Part shown: positions 34,289 through 43,042 of the stretch, one piece after another
How the letters are laid out: the number at the start of each line of letters is the position of its first letter
How positions within the stretch are numbered: the stretch's first letter is position 1
Assembly: GCF_008254045.1 (NCBI RefSeq)
Contig: NZ_CP042425.1
Coordinates: 496,001-560,000, forward strand
Direction: 5' to 3'
DNA from: Limnoglobus roseus
GTDB lineage: Bacteria > Planctomycetota > Planctomycetia > Gemmatales > Gemmataceae
Length of the DNA: 64,000 nucleotides
Notes under the pieces: generated by a model
Seen by the model: only the letters and a program-made list of their open reading frames with translations
Told to the model about the DNA's origin: nothing
Databases searched by the model: none
Made by a program: the position numbers and the translations under genes

Positions 34289-34996
34289 CTAGATCAACGC
34301 ATCGTGCAGAGCCGACGCGACGAGGACACCGTCCACGCCGACATCGCCCAGGCGGTCGATGTCGGCCCGACTCCGCACCCCGCCGCCGGTGAGCAGTTCC
34401 ACCTTGGGGAACCGCTCGCGGATCGCCCGGCAAGTCTCCAGCGTCCGCGGCCCTTCGCCCGTTCCCACCGACGCAAGATCGAGCACGATGAGGGTTGGCA
34501 CGCCCATCGCCACCGCTGCGGCGGCCACGCCAAGCACGTCGCGCGGTGATTGCACACCCCACTTCTTCCACCGACCCAACAGCGAGCCGTCGAACAGGTC
34601 GATCGAGACCGCACAGCCCGCCGCGTGATGGCGGAACGCCGACGCGACGCCAGAATCCCAGGCCGTCTCGGTGCCGACGATGGGCCGCGCATTCGCGGGC
34701 ACGAGCCGCACGTCGGCACTCGTTCTCACGCCGAAGTCGAGCCAGACGGGGACCGTAACCGCGTTCAGGAATTCCACCACTGCCGGCGAAAGGCTGTCGT
34801 GCTGTCCGCGAATGGCATCGAGGTCGGCGACGTACAGTTCCGTCGCGCGGGTGGCGGCGAGCAGATCAGTTGCAACTTGCAGTGGCAGTGTGGAGGCAGT
34901 GATGCGACTAACGACGGGTCGGTACTCGTCCCGGCGGCCACCGACGGCCCGGACCACTTCACCGCCGAGAATATCGAGAACGGGGATGATTCGCAC
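34289..34996 (-). CDS. HisA-like TIM-barrel protein
   Basis: I prefer GTG 34996 (VRIIPVLDILGGEVVRA, as HisA proteins begin), giving 235 residues; ATG 35035 would place its first codons inside a palindrome. Barrel phosphate-site features are visible: VWLDFGVRTSADV and LLTGGGVRSRADIDRL with the closing DGVLVASALHDAL. HisA has catalytic Asp8 and Asp127; here VLDI and IDLFDGS hold Asp at both places. No histidine gene is nearby. Similar HisA-like proteins (COG1411) occur with tetrahydromethanopterin C1 genes in methanogens, methylotrophs and planctomycetes, so that is an alternative to histidine synthesis. Confidence 0.75.
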   Translation of the reverse strand: MRIIPVLDILGGEVVRAVGGRRDEYRPVVSRITASTLPLQVATDLLAATRATELYVADLDAIRGQHDSLSPAVVEFLNAVTVPVWLDFGVRTSADVRLVPANARPIVGTETAWDSGVASAFRHHAAGCAVSIDLFDGSLLGRWKKWGVQSPRDVLGVAAAAVAMGVPTLIVLDLASVGTGEGPRTLETCRAIRERFPKVELLTGGGVRSRADIDRLGDVGVDGVLVASALHDALI

Positions 34997-35018
34997 GAAA
35001 CGGAACCCAGTCGCAGAA

Positions 35019-35099
35019 CTTGGCGAGCCGAGCACCGTGAGGTGCCGGGTGAGTGGCGTTGCGATTCACCCGGCACCTCACGGTGCTCGACTCGCCAAG
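35019..35099. repeat. Long palindrome with 34-bp arms, one mismatch
   Basis: Arms at 35019-35052 and 35066-35099 pair over 34 bp with one mismatch around a 13-bp loop. It sits between the DUF4340 gene (stop 35104) and the HisA-like gene, both on the minus strand, and overlaps the alternative ATG 35035 of the latter. It may end the upstream operon. Confidence 0.88.
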
Positions 35100-35103
35100 A
35101 CGC

Positions 35104-38100
35104 TTACTTCTTCCCCGCGAACGCCGCTCGGTCGCGGGTCAACTTCTGCGTGTCGGCTTCGCTCAGCACGAACACGTCGGTGCGGCCCTTCTCGTCCACG
35201 CGGGCGTAGAGCCGGGAGCCGTTGCTGCCGCCCTCTTCACGGCCGATCTGTAGCGTCTTCGTTACCCCGCCGCGTTGCGAAATCGTGATCGTCCGTTGCG
35301 GCGGTTGCAGGCCGTAGAGTTTCAGGTCGGCGTCCTTGTCCGAGGCGTACCGGAGGGCTTTCAGCCCGGCCAGCGCGTCGAGCAGTTCGCTCACCTTCCC
35401 GGCGTCGATGATGTCCGTCGGCTTCGCCGTGTCGGCCCACGCCATGCCGACCTTCGTCAACTGCACCGTCGAATCGCCGGCCTTGATCTCGACGTTCTCC
35501 ACCTGCGAGGCGTCGATGCCGGTCCAGACGGCCCGCTTGCGGTACTCGCCCGTGACCTTCGCCGTCAGCGACGGGTCGAGCAGGCCGACGAGATCGCCCT
35601 TCTCCAACTTCACGAACGCACGGCCGTCTTTTTTCGAGCCGACGAGTAGACTCATCGCTTCGGTGTCGCCGTTCTTCAGCACCCACTTCACCGTCGGCTT
35701 GTCGAGACCGTAAGGCTTCAAGTCCTTCGGCTTGTCGGCTTCCAGTTCGTCGGCCTGCAACTTCGCGAGGGCGTTGATGAGTTCGTCGATGTCGGCTTGC
35801 TCCGCCTCGGCTTCCACCGGCTTGACCACCTTCCACGTGCCGTTCACGTCGGCGAACGTCACGGTGCGGTCGCCGCGGGTCATCTCGATGCGGTCTACTT
35901 TCTGGAAGCGGGCCAGCGCCCGGTCGCGGAACTTCAACGGGTCGCCGAGGAGACGGTTCGCCAGTGCCGCCGGCAGCACACCGACGGTCACGTCGGCCTT
36001 GCCGTCCACCATCGCGTAACGGTCGCCGGTCGGTTGTTTCTCATCGACCGGCTTGCCGACCTTCAACACTTTGTCTTCGGGCTTGTCGGCCTTCAGCACC
36101 TTGAGCGTGATTGTGGCGGTCGGCTCGTCGAGGCCGAACGGCTTCAGGTCTTTCGTGCCGTAAGCCGCGACTTTCGTCGCCCGTAGTCGCGAGAGTTGCT
36201 CGCTGAGGTCGTCGAGGATCGCTTGATCGGCCTTCAACTTCGCCGGCTTAACTATGTCCCACCCGACGGTCGCCCCTTGCACGATCTCCAACTCGTCGGC
36301 CCCCTTCTTGCGGGTAAAGGCCATGAGCGCCGGCGGGTCGAAGGTCAACAGCGAGCGGTCGGCGAAGTCGAGCTTGCCGCGGGCGAGTGCCTCGGCCGCG
36401 ATCGGCGCGAGAACCCCGACGGCCGGGCCGTCATCGACGCGAACGAAGCGGGCCTTGCCGTCCGGCTTGCCGAGCTTGATCGTGTGAACGGTCGGCTTGC
36501 CCATGTCGGTGAACGTCGCGGTGATGGTGTACTCGGGCTTGTCGAGGCCGTAGTCGGCCCACTTCGCGGCCGGACCGTAGGCGGCGATCTTCTGCACGCT
36601 CGGGCGGGCGGCGAACGCCGCCAGCATTTGCACGGTCGGCGCGTCCGGCGTGAAGTTCGCCCCGTCGGCCTTCCACGCCCCCTTGTCGTCCTTCACCAGC
36701 GTGACGTTCTCCTCGGCCTTCGGCCCGACGATCTGCACCTTCGTCAGCTTGGCCGGGTCTTGCACGAGGATCGACTTGTCGAGCAACTCCAGTGCGGACT
36801 TGTCCACGTCCTTCACCAGTGCGTCGGTCATGACGAAGACGGCGGTGTTCGGACCGTCGGCGAGCTTGGCGTACCGCGTGTTCGGGACGTCGGCCGGCTT
36901 GCCGATCAAGAGCGTCCGCGTCACGGCCTGCTCGACCTTCGGGTCGTCGGCCTTCGCTTCCTTGTAGGAAACGACCAGCTTCATCGCGGGCTTGTCGAGG
37001 CCGTGCTTCGCCGGGTCGGCGGTGGCCGCGTCGTACTTCTCGGCCCGCACGTTGGCGACGGCGGCCGCGAGCGGTTGCGTCGCCAGGAACGCCGCCGGGG
37101 CGTCGAAGGGGCCGGTGATCTTCCAACTGCCGGCGTCCTGCGTCAGCTTGTACGTCTCCTTGCCCTCGTCCCGCTGAACTTCGACCGACGCCACCTTGTC
37201 GGGCGGCACGCTCCAGAGTTGCAGCGGCAGGAACGCGAGCGCACCGTCCTTGAGCGTGTCAATGGTCGCCTTCGGCACGGTGAAGACGCTGCCCGTGCCG
37301 TTGCGGCGGGCGTAGTACTCGGGCTTGAACTCGGGCGACGAGCCGATCTCCAGCTTCTCGTCCTTGCCGCCGGCGAACGCGAGTTGCACCGTCAGCGCCG
37401 GCGTTTTCAGGCCGTACTTCTTGTCCAGGTCTTCGAGCTTCGGAGCGTCGTCCACGTACTCGGTCACTTCCAGCCGCGACAGGTCGCCAGTTAGTTGGCT
37501 CGCCTTGGCCGCGTCGGCGTCGATCGCCAGCGGCTTCGTCAGCTTCCACTTCGCGTCAGTCTGTTGCAGAGCGAAGTCACCGCCCGGCTTCGTAACGGTG
37601 ACGCCGGTCAATTTCGCCTCGACCGTGTCGAACAGTCGGCGGCCGCGGTAGGCGAGGGTCGGGCGGTCGATGAGTTTCTTCACGTCGTCGGCGACCACGT
37701 TCACGCGGTTCCACCCGGCGACCTGCACATTGAGCTTCTTCTTCTCGACATCGTCTTTGCCGATCAGGTACTTGATCGTCCGCGGCGCGGGCGGCGTTTG
37801 GCCTTCCGGCGACTTCTCCTGCACGGTCAACGTAAGGCTACTCGACCCGTCGAGGCCGAGGTCGGCGATCATCTTCGGAGTCGGGTTGTCGATCACCGGT
37901 CGATCGCCGGTCGGCTTCTCGGCCACGATCAACGGGTCCATCGGGCCGGGCGGGTTCTTCGCTTCCAGCTTGCCGAGACTGTCGAGTAGTTCCGTGACCT
38001 TGCCCGCCTCGGCCAGCACGTCGCCGACGTACCAGCGGTCCTGTTTCTCGTCGTCCTTGTCAGCAGCCTTGTTCCCCTTCTTCTTGGTGAGGGTGATCGG

Positions 38101-39366
38101 CGGTTGGCCCTTCAGTGCGACTTCGACCTTCGTCACCTCATCGGCCTCGAACCGGGCGAGGTTTGCGTCGCGGAGGTCTTCGAGCTTCGGGAACAGGTCG
38201 GGGAACTTGTCGGCTTTTACCTCGAACAGCAGGTCGAGCCCGTCGATGCTCGCGTAGTGGTACGCTTCGATGATCTTCGGCGACGGCGGGGGCGGCGGGG
38301 CGAACGGTTGGGCCGGCGGCGGGGGCGGGCCGTCCTTCTCGATCTTGCGGGACTGTTTGCCGACCTTCAGCGTCGTCGGGCCGGTCGCCCGCGTGACGGT
38401 GAGGACGTGCAACGGCTTGTCGAGGCCCGTCTCGGTGGCCGGTTTCGCGGGAAGGAACTGCTCGACCCACAGTTCCGGGATGGCCGTGACGACGCCGCGG
38501 AGCTTGGCCGGGTCGAGGCGATCGCGTAGCGAAGTGTACGCCTTGCCGGCCCCGATTGCGTCGAGTTCCCAGGCCAACGCGAGTTTGTTCGCCTGCAACG
38601 ACGGCTCGCCCGTGGCGTCGCGGTCCGCCTTCGGCACAGGATTCGGGGCGACGCGCTTCAGTGCGACGCCGTCGGGGCCGCTCTCCAGTTTGATCGCCGT
38701 GATGTCATTGTTCACGACGGCCACGCGGCCCCCGCTCAGAGGTTGCCCGGGGTTGGCCGGCTCGCCACCGTTGAGTTTGACCCGCTCGAACTCCGGGAAC
38801 AACTGCTTCCGCCGGTACTCTTCCGGCTTGCGGGCGACGACTTGCATCAGGTCCGAGTCGAAGCGGAGGACGTCCGGGTGGCCGTTCACCTTGATGTAGG
38901 TCGGCCGGGCGTACTCGGGTTCGTCGGCCTTCGCCGTCGGCCGGCCGAGGACGAGCGTCGTGGTGCGGTCGCCGCGGTCGAGTTTCACCGTGATCGGCTT
39001 CTGGCTCGCGTCGAGGCCGAGGGGCTTGTAGTCACCGTCCGTCGTGATCGGTTGGAACCGCGACTTCAAGGTCGTCAGCGCGGCCACGAGGGCCTTCGCT
39101 TCGTCCTGCCGCACGGGCCAGTTGCCGGGTTGCGTCCAGGTTCCGTTCGCACCGCGGACGAGCGAGAGCGTGTCGCCGCCATTGGTCAGCGTGACCGCCG
39201 TTACCTCGTCGGCTTTCAGATACCCGAGCGATTCCTCGACGGGCGAATCGACGACCGCGGCCGGCGGGCCGAATCCGAGCGACGGGGCGAGGCTGTCCCC
39301 CTTCCAGAGCCAAACTGCGGCACCGGCGACGAGAACGAGAAGCAGGATCGTGGTGAACCAACGCAT
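35104..39366 (-). CDS. Giant DUF4340 repeat protein of a Gld-like ABC system
   Basis: ATG 39366 opens a membrane anchor (MRWFTTILLLVLVAGAAVWLW), giving 1420 residues, mostly periplasmic. At least eight copies of a DUF4340-type module are visible, each with a V-x-x-V-x-h strand, a G-x-W-x-h-x-x-P motif (GTWKVVKPVEAEAEQ, SWKITGPFDAPA, KWKLTKPLAID) and a helix leading to LxxLxA. DUF4340 proteins accompany GldG-like ABC components in many bacteria. A His/Pro-rich segment (about 370-390) interrupts the repeats. The gene is last of four co-directional system genes; palindromes lie before and after it. Its role may be a periplasmic lever or scaffold, which is inference. Confidence 0.85.
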   Translation of the reverse strand: MRWFTTILLLVLVAGAAVWLWKGDSLAPSLGFGPPAAVVDSPVEESLGYLKADEVTAVTLTNGGDTLSLVRGANGTWTQPGNWPVRQDEAKALVAALTTLKSRFQPITTDGDYKPLGLDASQKPITVKLDRGDRTTTLVLGRPTAKADEPEYARPTYIKVNGHPDVLRFDSDLMQVVARKPEEYRRKQLFPEFERVKLNGGEPANPGQPLSGGRVAVVNNDITAIKLESGPDGVALKRVAPNPVPKADRDATGEPSLQANKLALAWELDAIGAGKAYTSLRDRLDPAKLRGVVTAIPELWVEQFLPAKPATETGLDKPLHVLTVTRATGPTTLKVGKQSRKIEKDGPPPPPAQPFAPPPPPSPKIIEAYHYASIDGLDLLFEVKADKFPDLFPKLEDLRDANLARFEADEVTKVEVALKGQPPITLTKKKGNKAADKDDEKQDRWYVGDVLAEAGKVTELLDSLGKLEAKNPPGPMDPLIVAEKPTGDRPVIDNPTPKMIADLGLDGSSSLTLTVQEKSPEGQTPPAPRTIKYLIGKDDVEKKKLNVQVAGWNRVNVVADDVKKLIDRPTLAYRGRRLFDTVEAKLTGVTVTKPGGDFALQQTDAKWKLTKPLAIDADAAKASQLTGDLSRLEVTEYVDDAPKLEDLDKKYGLKTPALTVQLAFAGGKDEKLEIGSSPEFKPEYYARRNGTGSVFTVPKATIDTLKDGALAFLPLQLWSVPPDKVASVEVQRDEGKETYKLTQDAGSWKITGPFDAPAAFLATQPLAAAVANVRAEKYDAATADPAKHGLDKPAMKLVVSYKEAKADDPKVEQAVTRTLLIGKPADVPNTRYAKLADGPNTAVFVMTDALVKDVDKSALELLDKSILVQDPAKLTKVQIVGPKAEENVTLVKDDKGAWKADGANFTPDAPTVQMLAAFAARPSVQKIAAYGPAAKWADYGLDKPEYTITATFTDMGKPTVHTIKLGKPDGKARFVRVDDGPAVGVLAPIAAEALARGKLDFADRSLLTFDPPALMAFTRKKGADELEIVQGATVGWDIVKPAKLKADQAILDDLSEQLSRLRATKVAAYGTKDLKPFGLDEPTATITLKVLKADKPEDKVLKVGKPVDEKQPTGDRYAMVDGKADVTVGVLPAALANRLLGDPLKFRDRALARFQKVDRIEMTRGDRTVTFADVNGTWKVVKPVEAEAEQADIDELINALAKLQADELEADKPKDLKPYGLDKPTVKWVLKNGDTEAMSLLVGSKKDGRAFVKLEKGDLVGLLDPSLTAKVTGEYRKRAVWTGIDASQVENVEIKAGDSTVQLTKVGMAWADTAKPTDIIDAGKVSELLDALAGLKALRYASDKDADLKLYGLQPPQRTITISQRGGVTKTLQIGREEGGSNGSRLYARVDEKGRTDVFVLSEADTQKLTRDRAAFAGKK

Positions 39367-39385
39367 GAGGGGGTCTCTTAAAACG

Positions 39386-39510
39386 TCTCGCGCAAAGCCG
39401 CCAAGTCGCAAAGAAGTCAAGAGAATGCGGAGAGAGTGGAATAGCCGAGAAGATCGAATCTTCTCCCCTCTCTGCTTCTGTTCTTGGCGGCTTCGCGGCT
39501 TTGCGCGAGA
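39386..39510. repeat. Interrupted palindrome between GldG-like and DUF4340 genes
   Basis: The left arm (39386-39405) and right arm (39483-39510) pair over 20 bp if an 8-bp insertion in the right arm is looped out. The interior (GAGAGAG and CTCTCTC tracts) can pair as well. It fills the gap of about 150 bp inside a minus-strand operon and could set differential expression of the two genes. Confidence 0.72.
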
Positions 39511-39520
39511 TATCTCCTTC

Positions 39521-42127
39521 TTACCGCACTTTTCGCAGCATCAGCATCAGCACGCCGAAGTACGCACAGACCAGCGGCAGACCGATCGCGGTGCCGAGCC
39601 GCCAGTAGAGCGATTGCCGCTCGTCGAGGTTGACCCGCGGGTACTGCCACTTCTCTTCGGCCGGCAAGTCCTTCGGCAAACGGTCGTCGCGCTTCAGTTG
39701 CCAGTTCAGCGTGTGGACGATCAGCTTCTCGTGGGCCGGGTCGAGGTTCTTGCCGGCGATCAGACCGCCGTGGCCGTAAACTGCGATCCGCACCGTCGGC
39801 AGGTCCGGCCGCTTGTCCTTCGGCAAGGCCGACAGGTAATCGCTCGGGTCGGCAAGGCTCATGGGCAAGAACGCCGCCCATCCGCCGACCGCGTCACCGA
39901 CGAGAGCCGCGTCGTGGGCCGCACCGGGGACGGGGTTCAGCCACTCGACCGGCACCGTCCGCTCGATGGCCGCGCCGATGGGGAACGGGCCTTTGCGCTC
40001 CTCGTTGTGGGTGCCCCGCTTCGGGTCGTCCGGCTTCGCGGGGGTGAACTCCGGCACGTACTCGCCGTCCGGCACCGGCTTCTCCTCGCCCCACGATTCC
40101 TTCGAACTCTCGGCGATCGTCGCCACGAACTTCTGCTTCGCGGCCACACTCGGGCTGAGGTAGATCGGCCGGAACCAGTTCCGCCGCAGTTCGGCCTGCC
40201 CGGCCGCCGTCCGCCCGGAGACGCGCATCGCCTCGGCGATGGGGTTCGCGGCCTTCTCGCCCTTCGGAACGTCGAACAACAGTGGCGGCACCGTGACCGT
40301 CCCGCCGGCCCGCAAAGTTTCGCCGCTCTGCTCGACCATCGCCCGCGTCTCGGCGTCGTACATCACGGTCAGGTTGCTGAACTCGAAGCCGAGGCGGGTG
40401 AAGACGGCTTCGAGGGCGTCCGGCCCGAAGCCGGGGATCGGCCGCGCGTCGGACGGGTTGACTGCCCCGAACAGCCCCAGCACTGGCTTGCCCGCCTTGA
40501 CGAAGTCCTTCACCACGTCGGCCTGATCTTCCGTCAGCGAGTAGATCGCCGGCGGCAGGAAGTCGCCCGTGACGAGGTTCGGCGTTGTCTGCCGCGGCAC
40601 AATGAGGACGTCGCAGTCAGCCACCGCGCGGCCGAGCTTCAGCTTCACGTCGGTCGTGCGACGGGCTTCCGTGGCCCGCTCGTTCTTGAGGGCCTCCAGG
40701 TACTTCGGCCGGACCTTGTCCAACTCTTCCTGGTTCGACTTGATGCGGTCTTGCAGGCTCTTGACGTTCGCCGCCAGGAACTCGGACGCCTCCTTGCGGT
40801 CTTGTTCCGTGTCGAACGACTTGTTGAACCGCAGGAACTCAAGCTTCTTCGTGATCTGGTCGAGCGGTTCGCGGTCAACCGTGTCCTTCGTCTTTTGGAA
40901 CATCATCAGTTGCAGTTCGAACCGCGGCTGCCGCGAACTGAGGGCGGTGTAGGAGTTCTCCAGGGCGGCCAACTCGCTCTCAGCGAACGTGTCGCCGGCG
41001 GGCGTGCCGGCCCCCCGGCCGAGGCCGCGGCGGGTGAACACGTCCACGACATCGAAACCGTTGCGTTCGAGCATCCGCCGCAGGCCACCGCTGGTGTAGC
41101 GGTCGGCTTCCTCGTCGCCGGACGACTGCGACGCGAAGAACGGGTGAATGATGAGCAGGCCGACCTTCGGCTTCTTCTCGCCGAGCTTGAAGATGTGGTC
41201 GGCGAATGGCCGGATGCCTTGCGGGATCAGCACGAGGTTCTTGTTCTTCGCCTGCGTCGTGCCGCCGGGCCGTTCGACTTGCTCCTGCGACGCAGTCTTG
41301 TCGAGCAGGTAGAACTCGGCGAAGCTGAGCCGCTGCACCTTGCCATCCGCGTGGAAGAAGATGCTGTTCTCGGGGGCCGTCTCGATGGCCGTGCGGAGCG
41401 TTGGCGAGGCCTTCGTGGCCGAATCGAGTTGGTCGAGGTAGCCCTCGTCGGTGGTGTCGAGGACCGTCACCTTGAACTGCGGTCCGATCTCGCGGAACAA
41501 GTCGACGAGGTCGCGGACCTTCTCCGTCACCTTGCGGTCGGCGGCCGACACGAGGCTGTCGTCGATGGAACTGTTCGCCGCGTTGGCCGCGTCCGGCTTC
41601 CGCATCTTCAACACGATCACGTCGGTCGGCCGCGTGACCTGCTTCAGTTCGTCCCGAACGTCCTGCGGGAGCGTAAACTGATGGTCCTTCGTGCAGTCGT
41701 ACCGCCGGTAGTGCGAGAACGACCAGACGTTGACGAGGACGACGAGCGCCACCGCGAGGCCGGTTTGCAGATACCCGTTGGCCCCGACGGCCGTGCGACG
41801 GCCGGTGACGAGCGTGAGCGCGCTGACGAGTTCGACGAGCAGCCACAACGCCACGGCAATGACGCCGACGCCGAGGACCCAACTCGCGACCTTGGCGTTG
41901 CCACCGAAGTTGCTGTGGAAGGCGGCGTAGTAGTTGTTCCAGAGTGCCGTTCCGGCGACCTTGACCTTGTCGAACGTCTCACCGTCCGTCGGCCAGCCAA
42001 CCGCGGGCAGTTCCGTCGCCAACAGCACCCCGCCGACCGCGGCCGCCAAGAGGCCGGTCAGCCCGAGGCCGCGGATCGTGAACCGGAACACGTTGCCGAA
42101 CGTCGTGCGCTGGCGTGCGTCAGCCAT
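39521..42127 (-). CDS. GldG-like ABC transport auxiliary protein (PF09822-type)
   Basis: I chose ATG 42127 (868 residues); upstream in-frame starts run into the palindrome at 42160-42230. The N-terminal part has four hydrophobic helices. The periplasmic domain carries family marks: KDHQFTLPQDVRDEL, VLKMRKP, QFKVTVLDTTD and NLVLIPQGIRPFADHIFKLG. A C-terminal helix (LGTAIGLPLVCAYFGVLMLM) closes it. GldG-like proteins act with an ABC-2 permease and ATPase, known in Bacteroidota gliding and otherwise of unclear role. Here it lies between the permease and DUF4340 genes. A long coiled-coil (about 430-510) is present. Confidence 0.88.
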   Translation of the reverse strand: MADARQRTTFGNVFRFTIRGLGLTGLLAAAVGGVLLATELPAVGWPTDGETFDKVKVAGTALWNNYYAAFHSNFGGNAKVASWVLGVGVIAVALWLLVELVSALTLVTGRRTAVGANGYLQTGLAVALVVLVNVWSFSHYRRYDCTKDHQFTLPQDVRDELKQVTRPTDVIVLKMRKPDAANAANSSIDDSLVSAADRKVTEKVRDLVDLFREIGPQFKVTVLDTTDEGYLDQLDSATKASPTLRTAIETAPENSIFFHADGKVQRLSFAEFYLLDKTASQEQVERPGGTTQAKNKNLVLIPQGIRPFADHIFKLGEKKPKVGLLIIHPFFASQSSGDEEADRYTSGGLRRMLERNGFDVVDVFTRRGLGRGAGTPAGDTFAESELAALENSYTALSSRQPRFELQLMMFQKTKDTVDREPLDQITKKLEFLRFNKSFDTEQDRKEASEFLAANVKSLQDRIKSNQEELDKVRPKYLEALKNERATEARRTTDVKLKLGRAVADCDVLIVPRQTTPNLVTGDFLPPAIYSLTEDQADVVKDFVKAGKPVLGLFGAVNPSDARPIPGFGPDALEAVFTRLGFEFSNLTVMYDAETRAMVEQSGETLRAGGTVTVPPLLFDVPKGEKAANPIAEAMRVSGRTAAGQAELRRNWFRPIYLSPSVAAKQKFVATIAESSKESWGEEKPVPDGEYVPEFTPAKPDDPKRGTHNEERKGPFPIGAAIERTVPVEWLNPVPGAAHDAALVGDAVGGWAAFLPMSLADPSDYLSALPKDKRPDLPTVRIAVYGHGGLIAGKNLDPAHEKLIVHTLNWQLKRDDRLPKDLPAEEKWQYPRVNLDERQSLYWRLGTAIGLPLVCAYFGVLMLMLRKVR

Positions 42128-42159
42128 AGGTGTCACTCTTCTCTCGTTCGACCTCTTCA

Positions 42160-42230
42160 TGGAACCCGGAGCGGAAGCGATGGGGTGCTGAGGCCGTCCC
42201 CACACCCCATCGCTTCCGCTCCGGGTTCCA
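42160..42230. repeat. Perfect 28-bp-arm palindrome (GGAACCC...GGGGTG family)
   Basis: Arms at 42160-42187 and 42203-42230 are perfect reverse complements over 28 bp around a 15-bp loop. It lies between the permease and GldG-like genes. It is a diverged copy of 19816-19890: about 24 of 28 arm bases match, and each change is mirrored in the other arm. Confidence 0.9.
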
Positions 42231-42238
42231 AAAATCCG

Positions 42239-43003
42239 TCACCGTAACCGTCGGGCTTCCAAACTCCGCACCGTCAGAAACAAGCAGAGCAGCGTGATCG
42301 TCGCGTACAGCACGATGTGCCGGGTGTCGAGGATGCCGCGGGTGAAGTCCCGGCGGAAGTGCTCGGGCACGCTGATGAACGTCACGAGCTTCGTCGTCAG
42401 CGATCCCGTGTCGTAGTCAGGTCGCCAGAAGGCCGCGACGACGAACACGAGGCTCAGCAGCATCGCGATCATCGCGGCAACGAGTTGACTCTTCACCAGA
42501 CTCGACACGAACAGGCCGATGGCCAGGAACATCGCCCCGGCAAGGAACGCACCGAGGTAGGAGGTCAGCACCGGCCAGCAGTCGATCCGCGGTTGCCACG
42601 TCTGCGGGTCCATGTCGAGCAGCACCGGCAGGTAGGCCAGCGTCGGCAGCCACAGCACGACGTAGAACATCAGGCACGCGATGTACTTACCGGCCACGAC
42701 CTGCCAGTCGCGGATCGGGGCCGTCATCAGGCTTTCCAGCGTCCCGCTGCCGCGCTCTTCCGCCAGCAATCGCATCGTGAGCAGCGGCGGGATGAACAGG
42801 AAGACGAGCCAGAACTTCTCGTCGCCGAGGAGCGACTGCATGGGAAACTCGGTGCCGCGTGGGCCGGGTTCCGTGAGCAGGTTCATCGTCACGCCGAACA
42901 GTCGCCCCGTCACGAGCAGGAACACGGCCAGCGTGACGAAGCCGATTGGCGAGAAGAAGTATGCGGTGAATTCGCGCTTGATGAGTGCCAGGGTGGGTCG
43001 CAT
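42239..43003 (-). CDS. ABC-2 type permease (GldF-like)
   Basis: The 254-residue protein has six hydrophobic helices and the ABC-2 arrangement: LIKREFTAYFFSPIGFVTLA at the N-terminus, then LTMRLLAEERGSGTLESLMTAPI, which is the conserved coupling-helix segment of this permease group. It pairs with the ATPase gene upstream (40-bp gap) and the GldG-like gene downstream. In the usual model it forms the transmembrane channel of a heteromeric exporter; the substrate is unknown. Confidence 0.92.
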   Translation of the reverse strand: MRPTLALIKREFTAYFFSPIGFVTLAVFLLVTGRLFGVTMNLLTEPGPRGTEFPMQSLLGDEKFWLVFLFIPPLLTMRLLAEERGSGTLESLMTAPIRDWQVVAGKYIACLMFYVVLWLPTLAYLPVLLDMDPQTWQPRIDCWPVLTSYLGAFLAGAMFLAIGLFVSSLVKSQLVAAMIAMLLSLVFVVAAFWRPDYDTGSLTTKLVTFISVPEHFRRDFTRGILDTRHIVLYATITLLCLFLTVRSLEARRLR

Positions 43004-43042
43004 GGTGGGTCGTGGTTCGTGTGGGGGTGGTCGCGATCCCGA

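Noticed and set aside
36196..37494. A long plus-strand frame opposite the DUF4340 gene
   Set aside because: Low-complexity Arg/Val/Leu product, antisense to the repeat protein; a codon-bias shadow.
42128..42205. A longer N-terminus for the GldG-like protein
   Set aside because: It would place coding sequence inside the palindrome at 42160-42230; the family begins close to the first helix.
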